Assembly (NCBI GenBank): GCA_026686845.1
Contig: JAIVEN010000022.1
Location: forward strand, 24,774,001-24,838,000
Origin: Adenanthera pavonina
Taxonomy: Eukaryota > Streptophyta > Magnoliopsida > Fabales > Fabaceae
Direction: 5' to 3'
Length of the DNA: 64,000 bases
Shown: piece after piece, positions 62,279 through 64,000 of the stretch
Layout of the letters: every line of letters starts with the position of its first letter
How positions within the stretch are numbered: the stretch's first letter is position 1
Program-made: the position numbers and the translations under genes
The notes under the pieces: model-generated
Database searches by the model: none
Seen by the model: the letters and a program-made list of their open reading frames with translations, nothing else
What the model was told of the DNA's origin: nothing

Positions 62279-62839
62279 ATGGCCGACAGTCACGATGACT
62301 TGGACCAACTCCTCGATTGTAGGAACTCTTTCTTACTCTCCTTCTATCTCTATTTGACACCTTCAGTCTTTAGATTTTGGCTTAAAAAGTCGTTTCTCAA
62401 TTTTTTTAAGGTGCTTTGGATGATTTCCAGAACTTGAACATCAGTTCCACTCCTCAAAGGTCTTTCTACTTTCTTCCTCTTCCTCTGCCTTTGGACTGAT
62501 GATACGCTATTTTGTGCGTTTATTTCTGAATCGTCACTTTCTTTTGTTTGTAGTTCTGGGGCAGGAGCTGAGAACAAACAGGCTTATCCTCCTCTGCCTT
62601 CTGGAGTTCAAGGACTGGGCATGGGGTTACCGGATTTGAGAAGTAAGAAAAAGGGGAAACAAAAGGTATCCAAGGATACTCATGTGTCGGAGGCGCTTGA
62701 CAAACTCAGGCAGCAGACAGTAGAGGCTGTTAAGGGACTAGAATTTGTGTCTGGATCGAAAGCTGGTGGGGATGATTTGGGTAAGGATGCAATGATGGAG
62801 GATTGGTTGAAGCAGTTCGAGGAGCTTACTGGGTCTCAG
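62279..62839 (+). CDS. PEX19: Peroxisome biogenesis protein 19, 5' part (runs off the window)
   Basis: Exons 62279-62318, 62411-62459 and 62554-62839 (GT-AG introns, in frame) give the first 125 residues. PEX19 is a farnesylated cytosolic chaperone and import receptor that binds peroxisomal membrane proteins and docks on PEX3. Evidence: N-terminal MADSHDDLDQLLD, followed by ALDDFQNLN, the acidic amphipathic PEX3-binding segment. Then comes LPSGVQGLGMGLPDLRSKKK, a hallmark of plant PEX19, and HVSEALDKLRQQTVEAVKGL, a helical region. Last is MEDWLKQFEELTGSQ. The donor CAG|GTAACC at 62840 opens an intron that does not close by 64000. The helical cargo-binding domain and the C-terminal farnesylation CaaX box are outside the window. 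Confidence 0.95.
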
Positions 62840-64000
62840 GTAACCTCCCTGTTATCTTGGATTTAAGAATTGCTTACTTCTGGAGGTTTTGTTTCTTGTG
62901 CTGGCCTAATCAATTTGAGTAATACTGAGGCGAAGTTTTTTTTAATTTTATTATAACTATGAAGTGCATATGAATGATGAGTTTTTCAGGCACTTGTGAT
63001 TTGCTTCTTATGACTTTAGAATTAGGGACTGTTAAGAATAGAGGATTTGATGGACAAGAAGTTATTTGAGAGGTTCTGTTACTTTTGTGTCAAGTAGTTT
63101 GTCTGCTGGATTGGATGATCACAAGGTATAGACTTGATTGGTGTGTCTTATACGATAGACATAATTAATTATCTATATGCTTAGAAATTAGAAGATTACT
63201 CTTTAGTATGGAACATAGAAGAAACAGTTAGGTTAAAGAGGTTGTTGACTCATGTATCTATATGATCTTTTTTAATTTCTTTAATGCTCATTGTATATTA
63301 TTACATTTGAAAATTTGGTTACTTTTTTTTTCATGTACTGACAAAATGAGTTGAACTGCTCTTATTCATGCATCAGAAGTGTACATTGGTACGGTTGTTA
63401 TGACTCACTATGTCCGTTGTTGATTGAGTTTGGATATGATATGAAGCCTGCTTAGTCAACATTGTAGAATAAATTTTGCCGTTTAAATATTCGGAGACTT
63501 TGAAGGATTTGCTTTGGCTGATTGCCATAATATCATTCTTATGTTACACCTTGGGCTCATTTATTTCACTCAATTGGCAAAACTATTCATGTGCCTGGCA
63601 CTGTGAAATAACCCAATTACTTGGTTTTCAATGTACTATTTCCCTTTTTGAGAATTCTAATTATGATGTATGTTATTTTGCAATTAGCTGCAAACACAGT
63701 GCACAGATTCCTGCTTCAGAACTTAAAGAGATCAATAAATTCCAATAGATATGTTGATTACTTAAAATTTCTGCTTACTGTGAGTCTTAGCCATCTGATA
63801 GCAAGAGTTTATCACACTATTTGAAAATGGCACAAAACTTATATTTTTTCTTTATCTTTTCCCTTTACTTACTTCCAGGCTCTAATCTACGCATTTAACC
63901 TGTAATAAAACTATAGTAAGTGAACGTTTTCTCTGGATTCATCTCCTTTTATTGGCTTGCTCAATCACTCCTTGGGAAAAATTGTAATTGGTTTATTTAT
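62840..64000 (+). other. PEX19 intron 3 (partial)
   Basis: No further PEX19 exon was found here. The expected next segment, a conserved helical block after the ELTGS motif, is absent, so this is intron sequence to the window end. Open frames at 63476-63824 show no family features. Confidence 0.7.

Noticed and set aside
63476..63824. Protein-coding frames downstream of PEX19 exon 3
   Set aside because: They lie in an intron, overlap in two frames and show no homology; no PEX19 exon motif is present.

Overview
The window is nuclear DNA of a flowering plant, most likely a eudicot. It is AT-rich, its genes are split by many introns, and its three host genes are standard plant housekeeping genes. 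The species cannot be named from the sequence.

Left part (1-25 kb). A SEC16-type ER-exit-site scaffold gene runs on the + strand (coding 5176-12269, 13 coding exons, about 1395 aa). It converges on an organellar asparaginyl-tRNA synthetase gene on the - strand (coding 21451-14100, 15 exons, 577 aa). The coding exons of both were read by eye and join in frame. The intergenic and intronic DNA around them carries small transposons: a Tourist-like MITE and two related Stowaway-like MITEs. Upstream of the synthetase lies an unusual AT-rich tandem array of about 38 units (21800-22662) whose A-tracts recur every 21-22 bp. A 5'-truncated LINE with a clear target-site duplication follows at 24.1-25.4 kb.

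Middle part (26-47.5 kb). This is a transposon nest. A decayed but almost complete Helitron (Rep plus Pif1-like helicase, - strand) spans about 26090-33189. Further Helitron pieces lie at 34-35.3 kb and 37-42.5 kb, together with RPA1-like single-strand-DNA-binding gene fragments. A 609-bp hAT-like element and a 3.33-kb solo LTR with a perfect 5-bp target duplication have inserted into this nest.

Right part (47.5-62.1 kb). A 14.6-kb block consists entirely of an endogenous pararetrovirus of the family Caulimoviridae, probably petuvirus-like. It holds one partial copy on the + strand (A). Head-to-head with it are a full and a partial copy in tandem on the - strand (C then B). The tandem gives a genome unit of 7217 bp. 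The copies look nearly identical by eye, yet they share the same internal stops and the same movement-protein reading-frame break, and they form a very large inverted repeat. The block ends 192 bp before the start codon of a PEX19 gene (peroxisomal membrane-protein import receptor), whose first three exons (62279-62839) close the window.
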